Source of the DNA: DATLYT01 sp035574455
GTDB lineage: Bacteria > Bacteroidota > Ignavibacteria > UBA10030
Direction: 5' to 3'
Assembly: GCA_035574455.1 (NCBI GenBank)
Contig: DATLYT010000185.1
Coordinates: forward strand, 1-5,353
DNA length: 5,353 bases
A model generated the notes under the pieces. That model worked only from the letters and a program-made list of their open reading frames with translations, made no database searches and was not told the DNA's origin. Both the position numbers and the translations under genes were made by a program. Positions 1-5,353 of this stretch are shown piece after piece (position 1 is the stretch's first letter; every line of letters starts with the position of its first letter).

Positions 1-117
1 CGGGCATGAGATCTTTTATTTTGAGATGGGCTCTGAACCAGCCGAAATCGTCCAGCCGCATTCATCCTCCCCTTCCAATTCCCATGAGAATTGCTTACAT
101 TCAACCGTGAGCAAGCC
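1..117. other. Short leading intergenic or upstream stretch, no gene supported
   Basis: I see no gene that I can support here. An AT-rich patch at about 13-25 could belong to a promoter, but no convincing -35/-10 pair stands out. A minus-strand open frame at 16-231 is short, overlaps the plus-strand gene and has no recognisable motif. An eight-residue plus-strand frame beginning with ATG at 84 and ending at 110 lies just before the first gene and is probably chance. Confidence 0.4.
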
Positions 118-969
118 ATGAGAACCCTGTTGTGCATATTCTGGACTGCCGTGCTCATTCCTTCGGCACTGTCTCAAGAAGACCAACTCCCGCCCGTCAC
201 CTCGGTCGAACTTGCCTTTGCGAACGCGCAACTCACACTTCCGAGCGACGTAACGCTGTTTTCACGAGACTCCGCGGTGATGTTCTTACGCACCCGTTTC
301 CACCCTAACTACGATGTCGATGGGCTGTTGTTGTCCACGAGCGACGGCGTGACGTGGCACGCGAGGCTGAAGTTCTACAACGTGGGATACATTACAATGG
401 AGCAGCTGCAGGATGAAATCCCCAGCCTCGACCTGCTTGCCGAACTGCGAAAGAACGTGAACGAAGAAAACAAGCAACGCGAGCTTGAAGGGTACCAGAC
501 GGTCGCCGTCACGCGCATCATCGAGCCACCTCAGCTGGACCCCCAGCGCCAGTTGCTGGAGTTTGCCGTCGAAACGCTGCAGGACACGCTGTTTAGTATC
601 GAGCGGCACATGTTCTTCTTCGGCGGCCGAGGATTTCTTCATGCCGTTGTGACCGCCCCGCAAGGCTTGTATCCGACCGTCAAACCGTTGTCCACGGAGG
701 TCTTCTCCACATTAGTCTTCAACCCCGGGTCGCGCTACGATGACAGGGACCCTAACGTCGCGGAAGCCGAAGGCGGATTCGGCAAGGCGTTTTTCCGTCT
801 GGAGTCTGCTGGGGGCGGCTGGGTCATGCCGCTTGTGGTGAGCCTCATCATCCTCGCGTCGGTGGGACTGCTCTACTACGACCGCCTCTTTCCAAAGAAA
901 AAGCAAAAAGTAGTTCCGGGACGGAAGGGCCGCCCCTTGGCAACAAAAACTCCTGCCCGCCGGTTTTAG
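118..969 (+). CDS. DUF2167-like membrane-anchored exported protein
   Basis: The product has 283 residues. I chose ATG at 118 because it gives a classic signal peptide (about residues 1-19, MRTLLCIFW then a hydrophobic run ending ALSQ). A TTG at 91 would only add nine residues in front of it, and neither start has a good ribosome binding site. The body (about 30-230) follows the pattern of DUF2167 (PF09935): a W-x-a-x-l-x-f...GYI segment near 80-92, an LL..LR...N..R..G stretch, a P..D....L.FA block and a late G-S-R-Y-D...A..GFGKAF motif. Several tryptophans usual in the family are replaced, so it is a divergent member. One transmembrane helix lies at about 235-254, followed by a 29-residue Lys/Arg-rich tail, so the body should face the periplasm and the tail the cytosol. 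The function of the family is unknown. The small membrane protein 33 bases downstream is probably co-transcribed. Confidence 0.75.
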   Translation: MRTLLCIFWTAVLIPSALSQEDQLPPVTSVELAFANAQLTLPSDVTLFSRDSAVMFLRTRFHPNYDVDGLLLSTSDGVTWHARLKFYNVGYITMEQLQDEIPSLDLLAELRKNVNEENKQRELEGYQTVAVTRIIEPPQLDPQRQLLEFAVETLQDTLFSIERHMFFFGGRGFLHAVVTAPQGLYPTVKPLSTEVFSTLVFNPGSRYDDRDPNVAEAEGGFGKAFFRLESAGGGWVMPLVVSLIILASVGLLYYDRLFPKKKQKVVPGRKGRPLATKTPARRF

Positions 970-990
970 CCCGCCGGGCGCTGCACGTCG

Positions 991-995
991 AAGGA
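991..995 (+). promoter_or_regulatory. Ribosome binding site of the four-helix membrane protein
   Basis: AAGGA lies 7 bases before ATG 1003 and only 4 bases before GTG 1000. The spacing favours the ATG as the start codon. Confidence 0.5.
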
Positions 996-1002
996 AAACG
1001 TG

Positions 1003-1383
1003 ATGAGCCACAAAACCTTTCTCTCCATCGCCGCCGTGATCGGCATCGTCTTCGGAATCGGAATGCTGATCGCCCCCGAGCAGGTGTTTGAGCTGTACGC
1101 GATTCCCTCCAGCGAGGGAAGCAAATCCATTGCACGGTCGTTTGGCGCGTTGATGTTCTCGGTGGGAATCATGAACTGGATCGCCCGCGGGGTCGAGGAT
1201 TCGGTTGCTCTGCGCGCCATCCTGTACGGGAACCTCGCCATTCACCTGCTCACGCTGGTGATAGACCTTCTCGCCCTCACCTCGGGAGCGATGAGCGCAC
1301 AGGGATGGGGCTCGGTAATTCTCCATGTTCTCTTCGGCGCAGGGTTTGCCTACTTCGTATTTGCCAGGCCGTCAAGGAGCTGA
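1003..1383 (+). CDS. Small four-helix integral membrane protein, function unknown
   Basis: The product has 126 residues and is almost entirely membrane-embedded. Predicted helices lie at about 5-24, 44-62, 71-93 and 103-121. Helix 1 ends in M-L-I-A-P-E-Q, and a short polar loop precedes an A-R-S-F-G-A-L segment opening helix 2. This architecture (a G-rich first helix ending in a Pro, then an S..R..G helix) resembles small four-TM families such as the DUF4345/DUF4267-like or DoxX-like proteins, but I cannot assign it to one. No catalytic or metal-binding motif is visible. The start is ATG 1003 rather than GTG 1000, set by the upstream AAGGA. It follows the DUF2167-like gene by 33 bases on the same strand, so the two are probably one operon. 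It converges with folD, leaving 75 bases between the two stop codons. Confidence 0.65.
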   Translation: MSHKTFLSIAAVIGIVFGIGMLIAPEQVFELYAIPSSEGSKSIARSFGALMFSVGIMNWIARGVEDSVALRAILYGNLAIHLLTLVIDLLALTSGAMSAQGWGSVILHVLFGAGFAYFVFARPSRS

Positions 1384-1407
1384 ACAGCAGAACTTCGGTG
1401 AGGTGAA

Positions 1408-1431
1408 GAGACCTTGTCGGTCTCTGAGACC
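1408..1431. repeat. Overlapping inverted repeats between convergent genes (possible terminator)
   Basis: GAGACC (1408-1413), GGTCTC (1419-1424) and GAGACC (1426-1431) lie in series. The middle copy can pair with either neighbour: a 6-bp stem with a 5-base loop on the left, or a near-perfect palindrome with a 1-base centre on the right. The element lies between the stop codons of two convergent genes, where a bidirectional terminator is expected. However, no T-run follows on either strand, so intrinsic termination here is only a guess. Confidence 0.3.
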
Positions 1432-1458
1432 AGAAAGGTCCCATCAGGCAAAGCGGGA

Positions 1459-2346
1459 TTATCTCTCGAGGCTCATCTTCGCCGCGGCAAGCGTGTTCTT
1501 CATCAGCATTGCAATCGTCATCGGCCCGACACCGCCGGGGACGGGCGTGATGGCTTTGGCAACTTTACTTGCCGATTCGAAGTGCACATCGCCCACAATC
1601 CGGTAACCATTCTTCGCAGAAGGGTCGTCCACTCGGTTGGTGCCAACATCGATGACGACAACGCCTTCCTTCAACATGTCGCCGGTAATCGATTCTGCTC
1701 TTCCCATCGCAGCGATCAGGATATCCGCATCTCGTGTGTAGCGCCGGAGGTCGGATGCACCCGTATGTGCGACGGTAACCACGGCGTTGGCGCCGCTCTG
1801 CTTCTGGAGAAGGATGTTCGCTACGGGCTTTCCCACAATATTGCTCCGCCCAACGACGACTACATGCTTCCCCTTCGGGTCGTTGCCACTGCGGATGAGT
1901 AGCTCTTGAATCCCCGCCGGCGTGCAGGGCTTTAACGTTTCCTCGCCAATGACGAGCTTCCCGACATTATAGGGATGAAAACCGTCAACATCCTTACTTG
2001 GCTTGATCAATTCGAGTACGCGCGTCTCGTCGATCTGTTTCGGGAGCGGGAGCTGGACGAGGATGCCGTGAATCTTGGGGTCGTCGTTCAACTCTTGAAT
2101 CCTCGCGAACAGCACTTTCTCCGACGTATCCGCCGGCATGCGGTCCGTGATGGAAAAGAAGCCCATCTCCTCGCAGGCTTTGCCTTTCATTCGAACGTAG
2201 ACTTGCGAGGCAGGATTCTCGCCAACGAGAATGAAAGCGAGGCCGGGCGTCACTCCCCTGGTTTTTTTCAGGAGCTCCGTCTCAGCTTTTACTTCGGCTT
2301 TGATCTGCTCAGCGATTGCTTTTCCGTCGATGATCGATGCAGACAT
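1459..2346 (-). CDS. folD: Bifunctional methylenetetrahydrofolate dehydrogenase / cyclohydrolase FolD
   Basis: FolD is a cytosolic enzyme that oxidises 5,10-methylene-THF to methenyl-THF with NADP and then hydrolyses it to 10-formyl-THF, supplying C1 units for purines and formyl-Met. From ATG 2346 the protein has 295 residues, the usual family length. The active-site set falls at E. coli numbering: Tyr50 and the catalytic Lys54 in the Y-V-R-M-K segment, Gln98 in I-L-V-Q-L-P-L-P, and Asp121 in D-V-D-G-F-H-P. The substrate-site P-C-T-P-A-G (140-145) is followed by the Rossmann nucleotide motif V-G-R-S-N-I-V-G-K-P (165-174) and the C-terminal P-V-P-G-G-V-G-P-M-T signature. All key residues are present. 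The start is not certain: the only nearby purine-rich site (AGGAA, 2361-2365) is 14 bases away, and an in-frame GTG at 2388 would add 14 residues. It is the last gene of the leftward cluster, 151 bases after the M20 gene. Confidence 0.97.
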   Translation of the reverse strand: MSASIIDGKAIAEQIKAEVKAETELLKKTRGVTPGLAFILVGENPASQVYVRMKGKACEEMGFFSITDRMPADTSEKVLFARIQELNDDPKIHGILVQLPLPKQIDETRVLELIKPSKDVDGFHPYNVGKLVIGEETLKPCTPAGIQELLIRSGNDPKGKHVVVVGRSNIVGKPVANILLQKQSGANAVVTVAHTGASDLRRYTRDADILIAAMGRAESITGDMLKEGVVVIDVGTNRVDDPSAKNGYRIVGDVHFESASKVAKAITPVPGGVGPMTIAMLMKNTLAAAKMSLER

Positions 2347-2395
2347 GGTGCGATGGGGATTTCCTGTGGACTTCAAATGCAAACTCACCCAGCAT
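2309..2395 (-). other. Possible 28-codon leader frame overlapping the folD start
   Basis: An ATG at 2395-2393 is preceded by GGGAAGG with a 5-base spacer, a better initiation site than any that fits folD itself. The frame runs 28 codons in a different register and stops with TGA at 2311-2309, about 37 bases inside folD. The peptide (MLGEFAFEVH...) has no recognisable motif. It could be a chance frame, or a leader whose translation opens the folD start by coupling. There is no support beyond position and the strong binding site. Confidence 0.15.
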
Positions 2396-2497
2396 GTAAT
2401 CCTTCCCTCTTTTTTCCTCCGCGTTCTTTGCGCATCACTGGCGAACTCTGTCGTCGAGGTTTATGGTGTTGGCAGAGCTCCTGCCACTTCAAACCCA
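2347..2497 (-). other. 151-base gap between the M20 gene and folD
   Basis: No promoter that I can support is visible. The gap holds a small inverted repeat, GGCAG/CTGCC at 2471-2485 with a 5-base loop containing GAGCTC. It also has a purine-rich minus-strand run (2401-2420) containing GGAGG and GGGAAGG. The 18 bases at 2416-2433 resemble a low-complexity sequence that, from memory, recurs in intergenic regions of many bacterial genomes. The gap is long enough for folD to have its own promoter. Confidence 0.35.
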
Positions 2498-3805
2498 TCA
2501 CCGGTTTTGGGTCATGTAATCCAGCACGAGATTGCAGAACGCTCGCACGCCCAAGGTAAACCCGCTCTCGTCGATGAAGAAATCCGGCGTATGGTGTGGA
2601 GCAGTTTCTTCGGGCTTCTTGTTTTTGGGTCGCCCACCGAGGTTGAAATACAGCCCCGGTACTTTCTGCGCGAAGAACGAAAAATCCTCTGCCCCCATTT
2701 GCACCTCCCGCAGCCGGACATTCTCTTTGCCTGCTACCGCTTGTAACGTTGGGAGCATTTTTTCCGTCAGCGCGGGGTCGTTGTAGGTCACCGGATAGCC
2801 GAGCACGATCTGAACATCGGCGCGGGCGCCTGCACTTTCCGCGATGGAGGTCGCCGTACGACGGATCTTTTCATGCACTGCGCGCTGCATATCGGTATCG
2901 AGCGTGCGGATGGTACCGACCAACTCGACTTCCTCCGGAATGATATTATTGCGAACTCCGCCATGGATACTGCCGACCGACACGACGACTGGAGCCTGTG
3001 TCAAATCCACCTGGCGACTCACGATGGTCTGCAATCCCATCACGATTTGCGAGGCCACGACGATGGGATCAATCCCGCCGGCCGGATACGCGCCGTGCGT
3101 CTGCTTGCCCTTGACGACGATGCGAAAACGGTCCGAGGCCGCGTACGTCCCTCTCGGTCGGTACTCAATCGTGTTCACCTCCTGCTGTGCGTTGATGTGA
3201 AGGCCAAAGATCACATCCACCTTTGGATTCTCCAGAACACCCTGCTTCACCATCAGTTCGGCGCCTCCCTCTTCGCCTTCGGGCGCGCCCTCTTCTGCCG
3301 GCTGGAAGATAAACTTGACCGACCCGCGAAGGTCATTCTTGATGGCGCTGAGAACTTCGGCCGCCCCCATCAAAATTGCCACGTGCGTATCGTGTCCGCA
3401 GGCATGCATCACGCCGACTTCTTGACCGTTATAGACCGCTCGTTCCTTTGACGCAAACGGGAGATTCACTCGCTCTGTGACCGGCAAGGCGTCCATATCG
3501 GCTCGCAAGGCAACGACGGGGCCGGGCTTCCCTCCCCGCAATAACCCGACGACGCCCGTATGTGCGATGCCGGTTTGCACCTCAAGGCCAAGTGCTTTGA
3601 GATGCGCGGCAACTTTCTCCGCCGTCTTGAACTCACGATTCGACAACTCAGGATACTGATGGAAGTGCCGACGCCATTCCACAACCTTCGGCTCAACGGC
3701 CTTCGCCAGGTTGTCGATTTTCAGTTTGAGCGACGATTGACCGCTGGCTTGAGTGACAAAACAACCAAGAAATGCCAACAGAAAGCCTCGAAACAATCTT
3801 GTCAT
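2498..3805 (-). CDS. Exported M20-family amidohydrolase (HipO/AmaA/IAA-hydrolase type)
   Basis: The product has 435 residues from ATG 3805, supported by AGGAG seven bases upstream. The longer frame starting at 3838 would add 11 residues in front of the signal peptide. Residues 1-22 form a Sec signal peptide with a likely cut after A-S-G. The FLGC at 12-15 is a poor lipobox. The di-metal M20 site is complete: Cys136 and His138 in H-A-C-G-H-D, Glu171/172 in Q-P-A-E-E, His203 in G-L-H, and a late His405 in H-H-T-P. Asp103 lies in the R-A-D-M-D-A-L-P motif. The dimerisation domain spans roughly 220-335 (G-x-x-T-H-G-A-Y-P near 233-241), and the M-G-A-E-D-F-S-F-F signature follows. Characterised relatives hydrolyse N-acyl-amino acids, hippurate or indole-acetyl-amino acids. 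The exact substrate cannot be read from sequence, and the location is probably the periplasm. It starts 29 bases after the YmdB-type gene, so the two are probably co-transcribed. Confidence 0.95.
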   Translation of the reverse strand: MTRLFRGFLLAFLGCFVTQASGQSSLKLKIDNLAKAVEPKVVEWRRHFHQYPELSNREFKTAEKVAAHLKALGLEVQTGIAHTGVVGLLRGGKPGPVVALRADMDALPVTERVNLPFASKERAVYNGQEVGVMHACGHDTHVAILMGAAEVLSAIKNDLRGSVKFIFQPAEEGAPEGEEGGAELMVKQGVLENPKVDVIFGLHINAQQEVNTIEYRPRGTYAASDRFRIVVKGKQTHGAYPAGGIDPIVVASQIVMGLQTIVSRQVDLTQAPVVVSVGSIHGGVRNNIIPEEVELVGTIRTLDTDMQRAVHEKIRRTATSIAESAGARADVQIVLGYPVTYNDPALTEKMLPTLQAVAGKENVRLREVQMGAEDFSFFAQKVPGLYFNLGGRPKNKKPEETAPHHTPDFFIDESGFTLGVRAFCNLVLDYMTQNR

Positions 3806-3812
3806 ATCATTA

Positions 3813-3817
3813 CTCCT
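3813..3817 (-). promoter_or_regulatory. Ribosome binding site of the M20 amidohydrolase
   Basis: AGGAG on the minus strand is seven bases before ATG 3805. It decides the start in favour of the 435-residue form whose N-terminus is directly the signal peptide. Confidence 0.7.
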
Positions 3818-3834
3818 GACAAAATAGAAATGGA

Positions 3835-4632
3835 TCAAAGGAATGATGGAAAAATCACCTGCTCAATCTTCGTTGCTTTCCCCGTTTCTGCATCGACCTG
3901 GATAAAAACGGCGCAGAAGCGGACGTCGTGCTCGGCGACCTCAAACTTGTAGGGCGTCTGCATAATGAAGCGCTTGATAGCAATCTCTTTCTTCATACCG
4001 ATGACCGAGTCATACGGTCCCGTCATCCCCACATCGGTGATGAAGGCTGTGCCGCCGGGCAGAATGCGCGCATCGGCAGTTGGGACGTGTGTGTGCGTCC
4101 CCACCATCGCACTGATTCTGCCGTCCAGGTGCCAAGCCAGCGCCATCTTCTCCGCCGAAGCTTCCGCGTGCATGTCGATAAAGATGACTTTCGTCTCGTT
4201 CGCGATCTTGCTAACCGCCCAATCCGCCGCCTTGAACGGGTCGTCAATCGTCTGCATGTAGGTGCGTCCCTGCAGATTGATCACCCCAACGCGGCCTTTC
4301 TCTTTGAGGTCATACACAACATAGCCGTGGCCGGGGTTTTCCCGCGGGTAGTTCAGAGGGCGAAGAATGTTTCGCTCTTTTGCCAGGAGCGGCTTCGACT
4401 CCCATCGGTCCCACAGATGATTACCGGTCGTAATGACGTGCACCCCAAGGTCGAACAGCGTCTTTGCGTCCTTTTCGGAAATCCCCTTCCCCTCCGTGCA
4501 GTTCTCGCCATTCACAATACAAAGGTCGACGTTGTATTTCTGGAGATATTGCTTGAGCACCGTGGTCGTAAGCGTCAGACCCGGCTTACCCATGATATCG
4601 CCGACGAAGAAGATATTAACGTGTTTCGACAA
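3835..4632 (-). CDS. ymdB: YmdB/TIGR00282-family metallophosphoesterase (2',3'-cyclic nucleotide phosphodiesterase type)
   Basis: The product has 265 residues, the normal length for this family of cytosolic di-metal phosphodiesterases. Bacillus subtilis YmdB hydrolyses 2',3'-cyclic nucleotides and affects biofilm formation. This is not the unrelated E. coli macrodomain protein of the same name. The metal-site residues are in place: Asp12 in F-V-G-D-I-M-G, Glu43 and Asn44 in N-G-E-N, Asn71 and His72 in T-T-G-N-H, His155 in I-D-M-H-A-E, and His180 and His182 in G-T-H-T-H. The C-terminal T-D-V-G-M-T-G segment is also typical. The start is TTG at 4632-4630: no ATG precedes the essential first motif, the next Met (residue 14) would delete Asp12, and an in-frame stop lies upstream. 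No strong Shine-Dalgarno is visible. It is the first gene of the leftward cluster, 29 bases before the M20 gene. The family is certain; the substrate is inferred. Confidence 0.93.
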   Translation of the reverse strand: MSKHVNIFFVGDIMGKPGLTLTTTVLKQYLQKYNVDLCIVNGENCTEGKGISEKDAKTLFDLGVHVITTGNHLWDRWESKPLLAKERNILRPLNYPRENPGHGYVVYDLKEKGRVGVINLQGRTYMQTIDDPFKAADWAVSKIANETKVIFIDMHAEASAEKMALAWHLDGRISAMVGTHTHVPTADARILPGGTAFITDVGMTGPYDSVIGMKKEIAIKRFIMQTPYKFEVAEHDVRFCAVFIQVDAETGKATKIEQVIFPSFL

Positions 4633-4683
4633 GAATAGGGTCTTTCGTACGTTCGAGAGTTTGCTACATACAAAACGTGCGGC

Positions 4684-4711
4684 AATATACTAAGAATTGG
4701 GAGTGAAACAA
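4684..4711 (-). promoter_or_regulatory. Possible promoter of the ymdB-M20 unit
   Basis: On the minus strand, TTGTTT (4711-4706) is followed after 16 bases by TATATT (4689-4684). The second box matches the sigma-70 -10 consensus at 5 of 6 positions; the -35 match is partial. It sits about 50 bases upstream of the TTG start of the leftward cluster. AT-rich DNA gives such matches easily, so this is tentative. Confidence 0.3.
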
Positions 4712-5061
4712 AAGCGGAAAAAATGAGGGCTACGGAACGTTACGCGGGGCTGTCACGATCCTCGGTAGCATCCCAAAAAGTGTAGCAAGGCGGTTTCTTA
4801 CTTCATGATGCACAGCGGTGACTTGTATAGGCAGACTGGGCATCGACTGAAAGTTGACACCTTGTTGTTGCGAAACCCGGAGGGTTCCGTACTCTCACAG
4901 CCGTCCCCGCCAGACCGCCCGCCTGCCCACCCGACTGAACGATAAGTCGTTCGGGCGGGAACACCATAGTCGGGAAGACTCGTCGGGCTGGCAATTCATC
5001 GGATGGCTGCGGGACTATCACAGCCTGATTTCGAGGAACTGCATGAGCTACCACATTTTTC

Positions 5062-5083
5062 AGGATGCGAATCCTCTGTTTTT
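5062..5083 (+). terminator. Weak intrinsic-terminator-like hairpin
   Basis: AGGAT (5062-5066) and ATCCT (5071-5075) enclose a GCGA tetraloop of the stable GNRA type. Three bases later a five-T run (5079-5083) follows on the plus strand. The stem is only 5 bp, so termination would be weak. If real, it would end a rightward transcript from the intergenic region just before the peptidase promoter. Confidence 0.3.
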
Positions 5084-5089
5084 CTGCCC

Positions 5090-5119
5090 TTGAAATAGTA
5101 GCAGGATTCTTTTTACATT
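5090..5119 (+). promoter_or_regulatory. Possible sigma-70-type promoter of the M16 peptidase gene
   Basis: TTGAAA (5090-5095, 5 of 6 to the -35 consensus) is separated by 18 bases from TACATT (5114-5119, 4 of 6 to the -10 consensus). Transcription would begin about 25 bases before the ATG at 5150. This is motif matching only. Confidence 0.35.
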
Positions 5120-5149
5120 GTTAGCCCCACCACAGAAAGGAACTATACC

Positions 5150-5353
5150 ATGAGCCGAATTTTCCGTCTTTGCATCGGCCTGCTCGCTCTCGGAATTCTC
5201 ACACTTGCTCCCCCGGCGAGCGCACAAGCGGCAAAAGCCGCCAAGGCCAAAAAGATTACCATCCCGTTCAAAGAGTTCACGCTGAAGAACGGTCTACGAG
5301 TAATCCTCTCCGAAGACCACTCGGCACCGACGTACTCGATCTGCGTGACGTAC
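5150..5353 (+). CDS. M16 (insulinase/pitrilysin-family) peptidase precursor, N-terminal part, cut by window end
   Basis: Only the first 68 codons are in the window. ATG 5150 is preceded by AGAAAGG with a 9-base spacer. Residues 1-25 form a Sec signal peptide (Arg at 3 and 6, a hydrophobic core, then P-P-A-S-A before the cut). A short Ala/Lys-rich linker (26-35) leads to F-T-L-K-N-G-L-R-V-I-L-S-E-D-H-S-A-P (43-60) and the beta strand T-Y-S-I-C-V-T-Y. This is the characteristic opening of the M16 N-terminal domain; family members continue with a G-S-x-x-E segment and the zinc-binding H-x-x-E-H, which lie beyond the window. M16 enzymes of this type are exported or periplasmic zinc peptidases, often encoded as pairs of M16 genes. 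Whether the zinc site is intact cannot be seen here, so an inactive partner subunit is possible. Confidence 0.87.
   Translation, partial: MSRIFRLCIGLLALGILTLAPPASAQAAKAAKAKKITIPFKEFTLKNGLRVILSEDHSAPTYSICVTY

Larger units (their letters stand above)
4633..5149. other. 517-base divergent intergenic region with several short stem-loops
   Basis: No protein gene is convincing here. The open frames at 4803-5054 (-) and 4854-5093 (+) overlap each other, lack binding sites and resemble no family I know. I see inverted repeats at 4843-4857 (6-bp stem, one G-T pair, 3-base loop), 4871-4889 (7 pairs around one mismatch, loop GGA), 4937-4952 (GAACGA/TCGTTC, 4-base loop, with flanking C/G runs that could extend it), 5005-5025 (GGCTG/CAGCC) and 5062-5075 (AGGAT/ATCCT, loop GCGA). 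ATAGTC at 4966 and GACTAT at 5013 form a wider pair. The density of stems suggests either a structured RNA or a dispersed non-coding repeat. No tRNA, rRNA or known riboswitch core is recognisable. Confidence 0.5.

Noticed and set aside
16..231. 71-residue minus-strand frame at the window start
   Set aside because: It overlaps the signal peptide region of the plus-strand gene and lacks any family motif.
712..1326. 204-residue minus-strand frame across the DUF2167-like and four-helix genes
   Set aside because: It spans two sense genes and their junction, has biased Arg/His/Asp composition and no motif.
1414..1902. 162-residue plus-strand frame opposite the folD 3' half
   Set aside because: Antisense to FolD signature motifs and without a domain of its own.
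2471..2485. GGCAG/CTGCC inverted repeat after the M20 stop codon, considered as a terminator
   Set aside because: The stem is only 5 bp and there is no T-run on the minus strand after it.
2873..3451. 192-residue plus-strand frame opposite the M20 gene
   Set aside because: Antisense shadow of a clear M20 hydrolase.
3928..4638. 236-residue plus-strand open frame opposite ymdB
   Set aside because: It lies fully antisense to a gene with all family motifs, and its translation is rich in His/Arg with no recognisable domain: a shadow frame.
4803..5093. Two overlapping frames on opposite strands in the intergenic region (79 and 83 residues), considered as a transposase remnant or small protein
   Set aside because: Neither has a binding site or a recognisable motif, and both cross the stem-loops; I could not match them to IS200/REP-associated transposases. 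A dispersed repeat or RNA is more likely.
1..5353. CRISPR array, tRNA, rRNA, insertion sequence or defence cassette
   Set aside because: No regularly spaced repeats, no cloverleaf or rRNA core, no transposase motif and no known defence domain were seen on either strand.

Overview
This is an ordinary-looking chromosomal window from a Gram-negative-type bacterium with roughly 54% GC. It holds five complete genes and the start of a sixth. Exported hydrolases (an M20 amidohydrolase and an M16 peptidase) carry Sec signal peptides, and there is a membrane-anchored DUF2167-type protein. This mix would fit Acidobacteriota, or an Ignavibacteria/Bacteroidota-like lineage. That placement is an inference from general gene style, not from a marker gene, and is weak.

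Layout. At 118-1383 (+ strand) a DUF2167-like membrane-anchored protein is followed after 33 bases by a small four-helix membrane protein, probably as one transcription unit. At 1459-4632 (- strand) three genes read leftward: a YmdB/TIGR00282-type metallophosphoesterase, an exported M20 amidohydrolase 29 bases later, and folD after a 151-base gap. The two units converge on 1384-1458, which holds a small set of overlapping inverted repeats. From 4633 to 5149 there is a 517-base intergenic region without a convincing gene. It holds several short stem-loops, a terminator-like hairpin and a plausible promoter. At 5150 an M16 (insulinase-family) peptidase precursor begins on the + strand and runs off the window edge after 68 codons.

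How the genes fit together. FolD makes C1-folate intermediates in the cytosol. The YmdB-type protein is a cytosolic di-metal phosphodiesterase. The M20 enzyme is predicted to be exported and to hydrolyse N-acylated amino acids or similar amides. No single pathway links the three, so the leftward unit looks like a housekeeping cluster. I did not find a defence system, CRISPR array, transposase, tRNA or rRNA. The parts most worth checking are the structured 4633-5149 intergenic region and the unusual start region of folD.
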